DNA of 8,000 bases from Leucothrix mucor (GTDB lineage: Bacteria > Pseudomonadota > Gammaproteobacteria > Thiotrichales > Thiotrichaceae), in NCBI GenBank assembly GCA_015662325.1, contig DQUJ01000053.1, positions 1 through 8,000 of the forward strand. The letters are read 5' to 3'. The position numbers and the translations under genes are program-made. The notes beneath the pieces are model-generated. The model made no database searches and was not told the origin of the DNA. It saw only the letters and a program-made list of their open reading frames with translations. Positions 1 through 8,000 of the stretch are shown piece by piece; position 1 is the first letter of the stretch; the number at the start of each line of letters is the position of its first letter.

Positions 1-3000
1 GGCCGTAATACTTTGAGTGGGTGGGCACGTTGATCCTTCACACGCTTTAAATAAGGGTTTTGGTGCTGCACTTGTTCCATACTTAATTTTCCATTTATCA
101 GGGTCTGCATTACTTACATCAAATGCCCAAAGGTTGCCTAATAAATCACCTGCGTAAATAACATCAACAACGTAGTCACCATTACTATCCACGGGCGTGG
201 GTGTTGATAAGCCATTGTCAGTGTCTATAATAGCGGGAACAACAAACTTTTTAATCAGCGCACCCGTTTCAATATTAATTAAAAATAATGCGGCTGTTTG
301 CGCTTGAGAGTCATACCCGTTTGCAACAACAGCTGCCCACTGACCATTTTTTAAACGTACCACGCTTGCTGCGGGTAATGAGTACCCAAGAAGTTGCGCA
401 TACGTGTTGGCATTAGTGGAATCAACCGTTGCCTGACGAGAAGATATTTCCCACAGCACATCATCCTTATCAAAGTTAGCGGGGCTTGTTACGTCTAAAG
501 CAAAAATACCTTTTCCACCCAAACCTAATGTACCCACTAAAACAGTGCGCCATGACCCGTCTATATACGCATCCCCCACCGAAGATGTACCATCAACTAA
601 ATACTCATGAGGCAAACAACCCGCGCCCTTACAACCGTATTTTTTATTGCTCAAGCCCGCTAATTTATCGTAAACTTCATTTGGAATATAGGAGAAACGC
701 TCTGCTCCTGTATCTGAATCAAATGCGTGTAACATACCATCGTTTGCCCCAACATATAATGTTGACTGGTCTTGATCTTTTTTCGTTATCAAAAATGCGG
801 CATAGCTACTTTTTTCACTGCCGTTCAGGTACTTATAACCATAATTAACTAACTCACCTTGGAAGGTAAGCCCAGAATGAACCATATCGCCCATAATAGT
901 GGTTCTTGCTCTAAGTAAAGAACTTTCATCTGCATCACTGCCTTGCGTCCACGCTACACGTTTTTGTCCAAGTGCCTCTGTATCACCACTTTTAAACAAT
1001 GTTTTTTGGCTGGCATTTAAAGAGGCCCAGTTAAAAACAGATCCTTTTGAGCCAGACAGCGTTGGGTTATAAGTAATGATAGTGCGTCCAGTTCGACTCA
1101 TTTCCGTTTCTGTATTCCACTTTAATGATTTAACATTGCCATCATTGTCAGTTGTTTTAAGGTCATAAGCCAATATTTTTCCTAACCAATTATTGTTAGA
1201 AAATTTTGCCTGATAAACACGTGTGCTATCACTCAAATAACCCGAATTAGCGGCAACAGATGAGGTTGAATATAAGCTATGTGATAGATCATCAATACGA
1301 CAAACATTCTCTGTTATTTCAATCGCAATATCTTCGACTTCGCCATCTTTTGCGTAACCTGAAGCTGCCAGATTCTCCTGACTGCTGTATCGTATACGTG
1401 CATACGACGCGCCTAAAGTAGCGTCCTCTGGAATAGCGACTGTAATAGTAAGATCTCCTCCGCTACTACTTTGGTTAGTCACTACTTGCTCGCCAGCATC
1501 ATCAAAATCTCCATCAATATTCCAATCAACCCATACTTGTAAATAGCCTTCACCCGTCACTGGAATGATTATTTCCTTGCTTGTACCTTGAGGAAGAGAG
1601 GGAAAAAGCATATCTTCATCATCATTTCTTGAAGCATCAAAGGCATCATTATTGCTATCATCCTGTTGCGCACTACCACCTGCTTGAATAAATTCACTAT
1701 CAGGTGGTGTCGCGCCAATATAAGGTGTACCTGTTAAGAATTTTAGCCCCAACTCATCTTTTGCTTCTGTAATTTGAATCTCTTTAAACGCATGACCTGC
1801 ATCTCCATAGCCTGTAGGTGCATCGCCATGGTCACAAGGGGCAAGCAAACCAAACGCAACCGCTTGATTACCATTTACCCCAAATGTATTTATATTAATG
1901 GTTGTCGAGCCCACTGCTTTACTCAGCAACAAAGGAGACCAACCTTTTACTGGGTTATTGTCATCTATGTTTGTAACTTCGGTATTATTAATATCAATCG
2001 TCTTTGTTCCAACCCCATCAATAACATACTGATCACCTAATGCATTTTCGATAATTGACCAACCACCACCATCGGTTGTTGCTCTAATCTGTTCTCTATT
2101 ATTGCTTGTTGATTCCGCATCCATCAGAAAAATATCGGGTTTATGTGTCTCGCCATTTATTTCCATTTCCCAGTTTATAACAAAAGATGCATTACTGGAT
2201 TGATCATCGGGTGACAACTGTCTAAGGTAAATAGCCTCACCAGAACCAGAGGTATTATAAAGACTATAAAAAGAAGCACCTCCCCATGTGCGCATGTCAC
2301 TAGGGCGTAAGTTTAAAAGTGATTTATTTTCATCAACCACGTCAACAAAAGTTGCCGTTAGTTTTCCATTAGCCAAACAACTCTTTTCTGGGATTTCAAA
2401 TTCAACTTTATCACCTGTTTGTATGCCATCTTTCAATGCTGAATTATGCCAATCCATAAACAAGATACGGTCTTTGTATTGGCCTGTGCCGCTATTAGCA
2501 TAACGCAATGTGCCATTGCCAGTAGAAGGCTCTGGTTCTTCTGGTGGCTCTTCTATTCCTGCCTTTGGACACCGTGCGGCATCTCCATCAGCCGATACTG
2601 ACAAATCTGAAAATGAATTATTCGGTTTTTGGGGATTTGAAATTTTAATGCGGTAAATTTTTGAATAAGCATCGTAGTAAAAATATCCATCCTTATCAAA
2701 GAATATGGCTACGGCATTACTGCCAATACTTCCAATATCAATAATTTCAGTAACAACACCCGAATCAGGGTTAATTTTAAAAACCACTCCTTGTTTGTTA
2801 ATAGTATAGATTTGTCCATCAACAGGGTTAAAAGCGAAATCAGCTATATTTGTAAAGAAATTATTATAAGCATTACCATTAGCACGTTTTAAACTCAGCT
2901 TTCCTATATATTTCTTATAGTTCGATGACGAAGGATTAACATCAACTTTGTAGATTGCCCCTTTATCATTCCACTGCTCTGCAAGAAATAAAATACCATC

Positions 3001-3390
3001 AGATGAAACATCACCAATATGAAACCCATTTTTGGGAAGCCCAGCAACTGTGTATGTCTCAACGTTAAAGCCACTATCAACCCTAGCAACTTTTTGAGCT
3101 TGTCTATCATATCCCCAGATATAATTATCTACTGTGTTATAACCAATTGCATTTACATCATTATGGTGAATGCTGCTCCCATTATTTAATGAACTTCCTG
3201 CTCCAGTTTTAAGGTCAATAGTTGATGCATATGTCGGATAAGCCCTGCCTTGACTCTTGAACATAAAAGAATCAATAGTACAAGAAAAGGGTTCTGCTGC
3301 AAATATCGCACCAGGGTATATTAAAGAGCCCCCTCCGATAAGCAGTAAAGATGTAAAAACCAAAAAAGCATTCAGGTTATTTTTTTTCAT
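1..3390 (-). CDS. pilY1: PilY1/PilC-family type IV pilus tip adhesin with DUF6923-like, CshA_NR2-like and GEVED modules; 3' end beyond window
   Basis: PilY1 proteins sit at the type IV pilus tip and serve in pilus assembly, adhesion and surface sensing. The frame is open for 1130 codons and runs off the left edge. Residues 1-26 look like a signal peptide (basic MKKNN, hydrophobic core, cleavage near IFA/AEP). Residues 28-278 form a propeller-like DUF6923-type region, followed by a Pro/Glu linker (279-290). Residues 293-516 resemble the lectin-like CshA_NR2 domain (MDW, TWGGA at 368-372, DAES at 424-427). Residues 519-693 are a GEVED domain with HGDAP (521-525), an Asp-rich loop DWNIDGDFDD (622-631) and GEVED itself (683-687). 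From 697 on is the PilY1 propeller: LYVGANDGMLHAF (878-890), GTLGLGGKGIFALDV, and a calcium loop D1068-x-N1070-x-D1072-x-x-x-D1076 followed by YAGDLLGNLWAF. Cysteine pairs C920/C925 and C1117/C1122 may form disulfides. An in-frame ATG at 3417 is an alternative start; neither start has a clear Shine-Dalgarno. I see no von Willebrand A domain. The family call is firm; domain borders are approximate. Confidence 0.92.
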   Translation of the reverse strand, partial: MKKNNLNAFLVFTSLLLIGGGSLIYPGAIFAAEPFSCTIDSFMFKSQGRAYPTYASTIDLKTGAGSSLNNGSSIHHNDVNAIGYNTVDNYIWGYDRQAQKVARVDSGFNVETYTVAGLPKNGFHIGDVSSDGILFLAEQWNDKGAIYKVDVNPSSSNYKKYIGKLSLKRANGNAYNNFFTNIADFAFNPVDGQIYTINKQGVVFKINPDSGVVTEIIDIGSIGSNAVAIFFDKDGYFYYDAYSKIYRIKISNPQKPNNSFSDLSVSADGDAARCPKAGIEEPPEEPEPSTGNGTLRYANSGTGQYKDRILFMDWHNSALKDGIQTGDKVEFEIPEKSCLANGKLTATFVDVVDENKSLLNLRPSDMRTWGGASFYSLYNTSGSGEAIYLRQLSPDDQSSNASFVINWEMEINGETHKPDIFLMDAESTSNNREQIRATTDGGGWSIIENALGDQYVIDGVGTKTIDINNTEVTNIDDNNPVKGWSPLLLSKAVGSTTININTFGVNGNQAVAFGLLAPCDHGDAPTGYGDAGHAFKEIQITEAKDELGLKFLTGTPYIGATPPDSEFIQAGGSAQQDDSNNDAFDASRNDDEDMLFPSLPQGTSKEIIIPVTGEGYLQVWVDWNIDGDFDDAGEQVVTNQSSSGGDLTITVAIPEDATLGASYARIRYSSQENLAASGYAKDGEVEDIAIEITENVCRIDDLSHSLYSTSSVAANSGYLSDSTRVYQAKFSNNNWLGKILAYDLKTTDNDGNVKSLKWNTETEMSRTGRTIITYNPTLSGSKGSVFNWASLNASQKTLFKSGDTEALGQKRVAWTQGSDADESSLLRARTTIMGDMVHSGLTFQGELVNYGYKYLNGSEKSSYAAFLITKKDQDQSTLYVGANDGMLHAFDSDTGAERFSYIPNEVYDKLAGLSNKKYGCKGAGCLPHEYLVDGTSSVGDAYIDGSWRTVLVGTLGLGGKGIFALDVTSPANFDKDDVLWEISSRQATVDSTNANTYAQLLGYSLPAASVVRLKNGQWAAVVANGYDSQAQTAALFLINIETGALIKKFVVPAIIDTDNGLSTPTPVDSNGDYVVDVIYAGDLLGNLWAFDVSNADPDKWKIKYGTSAAPKPLFKACEGSTCPPTQSITA

Positions 3391-3418
3391 ATTATTATAA
3401 TTTTTATTATTTTTCATT

Positions 3419-3452
3419 TAGCGACTTACAGCATCTAGCGACTTACAGCATC
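3419..3452. repeat. Perfect 17-bp tandem duplication in the pilY1 leader
   Basis: The unit TAGCGACTTACAGCATC (plus strand) occurs twice back to back, at 3419-3435 and 3436-3452, with no mismatch. On the pilY1 coding strand the copies read GATGCTGTAAGTCGCTA and end one base before the in-frame ATG at 3417. They therefore occupy the place where a ribosome binding site for that ATG would lie, and they sit in the predicted 5' untranslated region. The unit is not a palindrome and I see no further copy in the window. It may be a simple slippage duplication. Confidence 0.9.
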
Positions 3453-3472
3453 AACTAAGATCATTAAGGAAT

Positions 3473-3481
3473 ATTATAACA
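3473..3481 (-). promoter_or_regulatory. Candidate extended -10 promoter for the pilY1-like gene
   Basis: Read on the minus strand, this stretch is TGTTATAAT, a perfect TATAAT hexamer preceded by the TGn extended -10 motif. At the expected spacing there is no good -35 box, which is common for extended -10 promoters. The predicted start of transcription near 3466 would give a leader of about 50 bases to the ATG at 3417, or about 75 bases to the ATG at 3390. That would let the pilus gene be expressed independently of serS. The surrounding DNA is AT-rich, so chance matches are possible. Confidence 0.5.
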
Positions 3482-3607
3482 AGTATAAACTAGTTAAGAT
3501 TAATGGTAGCTTAAAGGACTGTATATATACTTGATCGCATTTAATAAACCTTTATCTTAAATCATTGTTTTACAATGGTAGTTTTCATTAGCGGTCTTAA
3601 AACTTTT

Positions 3608-4885
<1,278 letters not shown>

Positions 4886-4891
<6 letters not shown>

Positions 4892-5287
4892 AATTAATTT
4901 ACTTGCTGAATTGCCTAATATTGCTCCCAGCCATACCGCTAGCACACTGAAGAGTACATTGACCAACATATTTATTAAGGCACGCACATGATAGCCTTGT
5001 TCAAACAAATTCATGGTTTCCATAGAGAAGGTTGAAAAGGTAGTGAAGGCACCTAAGAAACCAACAAACAAACCCAGCCTTAACAAGGGATCTAGCCCGA
5101 TTCGTTCTACCAGCAACATCGCTAAAAAACCCATTAAAAACGAGCCAAGTACATTAACAAGCAATGTACCATAAGGAAAGTTAGCCCCAATTTTATCCAT
5201 AATGGTAGTAGAAAGAACATAACGCGCCACTGCTCCTAAAGCACCACCGAACATAATCACGCCAACCTGTGTACCCGTTATTATCAT
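4886..5287 (-). CDS. crcB: CrcB/Fluc fluoride ion channel
   Basis: This small inner-membrane protein works as a dual-topology dimer that exports fluoride and so protects enzymes such as enolase. The 133 residues contain four hydrophobic segments (about 8-28, 39-61, 69-90 and 103-125), the family's normal layout and length. Family motifs are clear: GGALGAVARY (14-23), FPYGTLLVNVLGSF (37-50, with the pore asparagine N45) and GFLGAFTTFSTF (76-87), which carries the TTFSTF box whose phenylalanines (F84, F87) line the fluoride path. Charged loop residues are few, as expected for dual topology. It is the first gene of a two-gene unit with serS, a common neighbour in gammaproteobacteria. I see no crcB-type fluoride riboswitch in its roughly 100-base upstream region, so expression is probably constitutive. 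The Shine-Dalgarno is weak. Confidence 0.96.
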
Positions 5288-5347
5288 TTTGAATTGATCA
5301 TCTTAAAGGTTTTAAACACATCTCAGCCAAAAAATACTACCAGAGAT

Positions 5348-5375
5348 AGTGTATCTGATTGGCAACCAAGTTCAA
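5348..5375 (-). promoter_or_regulatory. Candidate sigma-70 promoter for crcB-serS
   Basis: On the minus strand TTGAAC (5375-5370) and TACACT (5353-5348) are separated by 16 bases. This is a fair match to the -35 and -10 consensus. Transcription would begin near 5341, giving a leader of about 55 bases before the crcB ATG. It overlaps the candidate promoter for glcD on the other strand, so the two may compete for polymerase. The assignment rests only on consensus matches. Confidence 0.4.
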
Positions 5376-5387
5376 GCACGTTAAACT
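5359..5387 (+). promoter_or_regulatory. Candidate sigma-70 promoter for glcDE
   Basis: TTGGCA (5359-5364) and TAAACT (5382-5387) are exactly 17 bases apart, a good -35 and a moderate -10. The predicted start of transcription falls at or beside the glcD ATG at 5394, which would make the transcript leaderless or nearly so. This fits the lack of a Shine-Dalgarno before that ATG. The -35 region forms part of a small inverted repeat, TTGG-CAA-CCAA (5359-5369), a possible but weak operator candidate. Confidence 0.4.
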
Positions 5388-5393
5388 CCAAAA

Positions 5394-6875
5394 ATGTCTC
5401 AAGATAATATAAACCGACCCGACAATTACAACACCCTTCTTTTTCAATTAGAACAAATACTCTCGCCAGAGTTTTTACTGACTAAAAAAGAAGAATTAAC
5501 GCCCTACGAATGTGATGGGTTATCTGCCTACCAACGTTTACCATTGGCGGTCGTACTACCTGATACCATCGAACAAGTACAAGAAATAGTAAAATGTTGT
5601 GCAAGCTTGAAAATACCCATTGTCGCACGTGGCGCAGGCACAGGCTTATCGGGCGGTGCTTTGCCACACGAAGGTGGGATCATTTTAGGGCTTTCGCGCT
5701 TTAATAAAATTATTGAACTGGATGTTAAAAAACAATCGGCAACCATACAGCCAGGCGTTAGAAACCTGGCAATTTCAGAAGCGGCTAGCACACACGGTTT
5801 ATTTTACGCACCCGACCCTTCTTCACAAATTGCCTGTTCCATCGGGGGTAATGTTGCCGAGAATGCGGGGGGTGTACATTGCCTTAAATACGGCTTAACC
5901 GTACACAATGTTCTGCAAGTAAAAATCGTCACGATTGATGGCGACTTAGTCACATTAGGTTCTCAAACACTAGATACACCTGGTTATGATTTATTAGCAC
6001 TCATCACTGGATCAGAAGGCATGTTGGGCATAATCGTTGAGGTTGTGGTGAAATTATTACCCCGCCCCGATTCGGTAAAAGTATTAATGGCAGCCTTTGA
6101 TAAAGTGGAAGATGCAGGTAACAGCGTGGCTAAAATCATCGCATCTGGTATTATTCCTGCGGGTCTTGAAATGATGGATAACCCTGCCATTCAAGCCGCA
6201 GAAGCCTTCGCAAAAGCTAACTATCCATTAGATGCCGCCGCTATTTTATTATGTGAACTAGATGGCACAGAACAACAAGTCAGTGAACAAGTTGAGATCA
6301 TCGAAAAAACACTCAATGATGCCAATGCCAGCAATATCGTAGTCGCAAATTCTGTAGAAGAACAAGCACGTTTATGGGCGGGTCGAAAATCTGCCTTTCC
6401 TGCCGTGGGGCGTTTATCTCCAGATTATTATTGTATGGATGGCACTATTCCACGCAAAAAAATCGCCTATGTATTAAAAAAGATTGAAGAGTTTTCACAA
6501 AAATATAAGCTACGAGTCGCCAATGTATTTCATGCAGGCGATGGTAATTTACACCCGCTCATTTTATACGATGCCAATAACGAAGGTGAGCTAGAAACAG
6601 CCGAGCGTTTTGGCGCCGATATTTTAGAACTATGTGTTTCAGTAGGTGGTTCTATCACAGGCGAACACGGCGTTGGTCATGAAAAAATTGATCAAATGTG
6701 CGTGCAGTTTAATGATGCTGAACTGACCCAGTTTTTTGCGATCAAAAGTGCATTTGACCCTGACGCATTACTTAACCCTGGAAAAGCCATACCGACTCTG
6801 CACCGCTGTGCAGAATTAGGCGCGATGCATGTTCATAATGGGGAATTACCGCACCCTGATATTCCTAGGTTTTAA
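5394..6875 (+). CDS. glcD: Glycolate oxidase subunit GlcD (FAD-binding)
   Basis: GlcD is the main flavin subunit of the membrane-associated glycolate oxidase GlcDEF, which oxidises glycolate (and often D-lactate) to the 2-oxo acid and feeds electrons to the respiratory chain. The 493-residue protein matches the usual length of about 500. An N-terminal lead with the GlcD-like PYECDGLSAY (38-46) precedes the PCMH-type FAD-binding domain: ARGAGTGLSGGA (78-89), PDPSSQIACSIGGNVAENAG (140-159) and ITGSEGMLGI (204-213). The FAD-linked oxidase C-terminal domain follows, with the conserved HAGDGNLHP (380-388) and GEHGVGHEK (423-431) that supply active-site histidines. D-lactate dehydrogenases of the same family are the main alternative, but glcE directly downstream argues for glycolate oxidase. 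No Shine-Dalgarno precedes the ATG. glcE follows after 28 bases on the same strand. Confidence 0.95.
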   Translation: MSQDNINRPDNYNTLLFQLEQILSPEFLLTKKEELTPYECDGLSAYQRLPLAVVLPDTIEQVQEIVKCCASLKIPIVARGAGTGLSGGALPHEGGIILGLSRFNKIIELDVKKQSATIQPGVRNLAISEAASTHGLFYAPDPSSQIACSIGGNVAENAGGVHCLKYGLTVHNVLQVKIVTIDGDLVTLGSQTLDTPGYDLLALITGSEGMLGIIVEVVVKLLPRPDSVKVLMAAFDKVEDAGNSVAKIIASGIIPAGLEMMDNPAIQAAEAFAKANYPLDAAAILLCELDGTEQQVSEQVEIIEKTLNDANASNIVVANSVEEQARLWAGRKSAFPAVGRLSPDYYCMDGTIPRKKIAYVLKKIEEFSQKYKLRVANVFHAGDGNLHPLILYDANNEGELETAERFGADILELCVSVGGSITGEHGVGHEKIDQMCVQFNDAELTQFFAIKSAFDPDALLNPGKAIPTLHRCAELGAMHVHNGELPHPDIPRF

Positions 6876-6903
6876 ATTAACGCTTTTTTTAGACAACAAC
6901 AAT

Positions 6904-7995
6904 ATGACGACAAAAATACACAACAACGATCAAAGCAAAGCGTTACAAGCACAAGTTCGCGACGCCATAAAAACAGACCAAGCCTTGAATATTCAAGGCG
7001 GCAATAGCAAATCATTTTATGGCAATACCAAATCGTCTGCTGATCTTCAAATTCTCGATGCAAGCCAGCACACGGGCATCGTCGATTACGATCCCACCGA
7101 ACTCGCGATTACCGTGTGCGCGGGAACACGCATACGTAATTTAGAAGCCTTGCTTGCAGAAAATCAACAAATCCTGCCGTTTGAACCCCCCTGTTATTCA
7201 GAAGATGCAACCATTGGTGGGGCAATCGCCTCGGGTATTTCTGGCCCGAGACGCGCTTATACGGGCTCTGCCCGCGATACCATTTTAGGCGTACAAATCA
7301 TTAATGGTGAAGGCGAAATTGCCAACTTCGGCGGTCAAGTGATGAAGAATGTAGCAGGCTATGATATGTCGCGCTTAATGGTACGCTCAATGGGAACGCT
7401 GGGTGTTATTCTTAATGTATCGTTGCGTGTTTTACCCAAACCTCAGTATGAAACAACCCTGCGTTTTGACGCATCGCAACCAGATGCTCTTGCCTATTTT
7501 CGCTTGTTAAGAAAAAAACAGCAAATTATTAGTGGAACGCTTTGGTTTGAAGGTAACTGTTATTTGCGACTTTCGGGTACTCAATTAGCTGTGCAACACA
7601 GCGCCGATAAACTCAGCGGTTCTGAAATACCCGATGCAGATCAATTTTGGGCGGATATTAAAGATCACAAAACTGATTTTTTCCAGCAGGATGGCAAACC
7701 ACTGTGGCGACTTTCTTTGCCAGCCTCAACACCCGCAATCACTTCAATTGAAGACAATTTACTAATAGAATGGGGTGGCGCACTTCGCTGGGTTTACAGT
7801 AATTCACCGCCTAACATTATCCATAGTATTGCGAATAAACACGGTGGATACGCAACCCTATTTAAAGGAAACGTGCCTAATACGCCTTGTTTTCCTCCGC
7901 TTGAACCTGCGCTTTTCAAGCTACATAAACAGTTAAAAAACAAAATGGACCCTAAGGGAATATTTAACCCTTGCAGGCTTTATGAATCGTTGTAA
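6904..7995 (+). CDS. glcE: Glycolate oxidase subunit GlcE (FAD-binding)
   Basis: GlcE is the second flavoprotein-like subunit of glycolate oxidase and is required with GlcD and the iron-sulfur subunit GlcF. The 363-residue product is close to the roughly 350 of E. coli GlcE. It has a PCMH-type FAD-binding domain with IQGGNSKSFYG (30-40), DYDPTELAITVCAGT (61-75), LPFEPP (91-96), GISGPRRAYTGSARD (111-125), and GGQVMKNVAGYDMSRLM (143-159) leading to GTLGVILNVSLRVLPKP. The C-terminus has EWGGALRW (289-296) and DPKGIFNPCRLY (349-360), as in GlcE. The start at 6904 matches where GlcE homologues begin (QALxxQVRDAI). The frame is open further upstream to an ATG at 6829, but that adds 25 non-homologous residues overlapping glcD. 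There is no clear Shine-Dalgarno in the 28-base gap. The gene is complete, ending five bases before the window edge; glcF is expected next. Confidence 0.95.
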   Translation: MTTKIHNNDQSKALQAQVRDAIKTDQALNIQGGNSKSFYGNTKSSADLQILDASQHTGIVDYDPTELAITVCAGTRIRNLEALLAENQQILPFEPPCYSEDATIGGAIASGISGPRRAYTGSARDTILGVQIINGEGEIANFGGQVMKNVAGYDMSRLMVRSMGTLGVILNVSLRVLPKPQYETTLRFDASQPDALAYFRLLRKKQQIISGTLWFEGNCYLRLSGTQLAVQHSADKLSGSEIPDADQFWADIKDHKTDFFQQDGKPLWRLSLPASTPAITSIEDNLLIEWGGALRWVYSNSPPNIIHSIANKHGGYATLFKGNVPNTPCFPPLEPALFKLHKQLKNKMDPKGIFNPCRLYESL

Positions 7996-8000
7996 ACAAA

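Noticed and set aside
486..848. Open frame of about 120 codons on the plus strand
   Set aside because: It lies fully opposite the PilY1 propeller coding sequence, has a composition unlike a real protein (rich in His, Tyr, Leu, Arg) and no recognisable domain. It is a shadow of the pilY1-like gene.
1774..2040. Open frame of 88 codons on the plus strand
   Set aside because: It is antisense to the CshA_NR2/GEVED part of the pilY1-like gene, with no ribosome binding site and no family resemblance.
2904..3110. Open frame of 68 codons on the minus strand
   Set aside because: It is in a different frame within the N-terminal propeller-like region of the pilY1-like gene. The long continuous frame there encodes recognisable protein, so this one is spurious.
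1..3390. Possible frameshift or pseudogene in the long pilus gene
   Set aside because: I followed the reading frame from 3390 to the window edge. It stays open, and every expected PilY1 motif lies in the same frame, so the gene appears intact as far as it is visible.
3563..3577. Small inverted repeat CATTGT-TTT-ACAATG downstream of serS
   Set aside because: It could form a 6-bp AT-rich hairpin, but no run of U follows on the serS strand, so it does not qualify as an intrinsic terminator.
6829..6903. Upstream extension of glcE to an ATG inside glcD
   Set aside because: The added 25 residues overlap the end of glcD and have no counterpart in GlcE proteins. Similarity begins just after the ATG at 6904.

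Overview
The window looks like chromosomal DNA of a moderately AT-rich gammaproteobacterium. The evidence is a crcB-serS pair, glcD and glcE most like their Escherichia coli/Pseudomonas counterparts, and a PilY1-type type IV pilus protein. Nothing points to a phage, plasmid or insertion sequence. The genus cannot be named from the sequence.

Positions 1-3390 (minus strand) hold one very large open gene whose 3' end lies outside the window. Its 1130 visible codons encode a secreted PilY1/PilC-family pilus-tip protein. The C-terminal part is the usual PilY1 beta-propeller with a calcium-binding loop. The front is unusual: where Pseudomonas PilY1 has a von Willebrand A domain, this protein has an N-terminal propeller-like (DUF6923-like) region, a module resembling the lectin-like CshA_NR2 adhesin domain, and a GEVED domain. 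Between this gene and serS (3418-3607) lie an extended -10 promoter candidate and a perfect 17-bp tandem duplication touching the first possible start codon.

Positions 3608-5287 (minus strand) hold crcB (fluoride channel) followed after 3 bases by serS (seryl-tRNA synthetase), a compact pair that is probably co-transcribed and translationally coupled. The short divergent region 5288-5393 holds overlapping promoter candidates for crcB-serS on one strand and the glycolate genes on the other. No fluoride riboswitch was recognised there.

Positions 5394-7995 (plus strand) hold glcD and glcE, the two flavoprotein-type subunits of glycolate oxidase. The iron-sulfur subunit gene glcF would be expected just past the right edge. 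Together these subunits oxidise glycolate to glyoxylate and pass electrons to the respiratory chain.

The most interesting object is the chimeric PilY1-like adhesin, which sits away from the minor pilin genes that normally accompany pilY1, at least on its upstream side. The remaining genes are ordinary housekeeping or metabolic genes.
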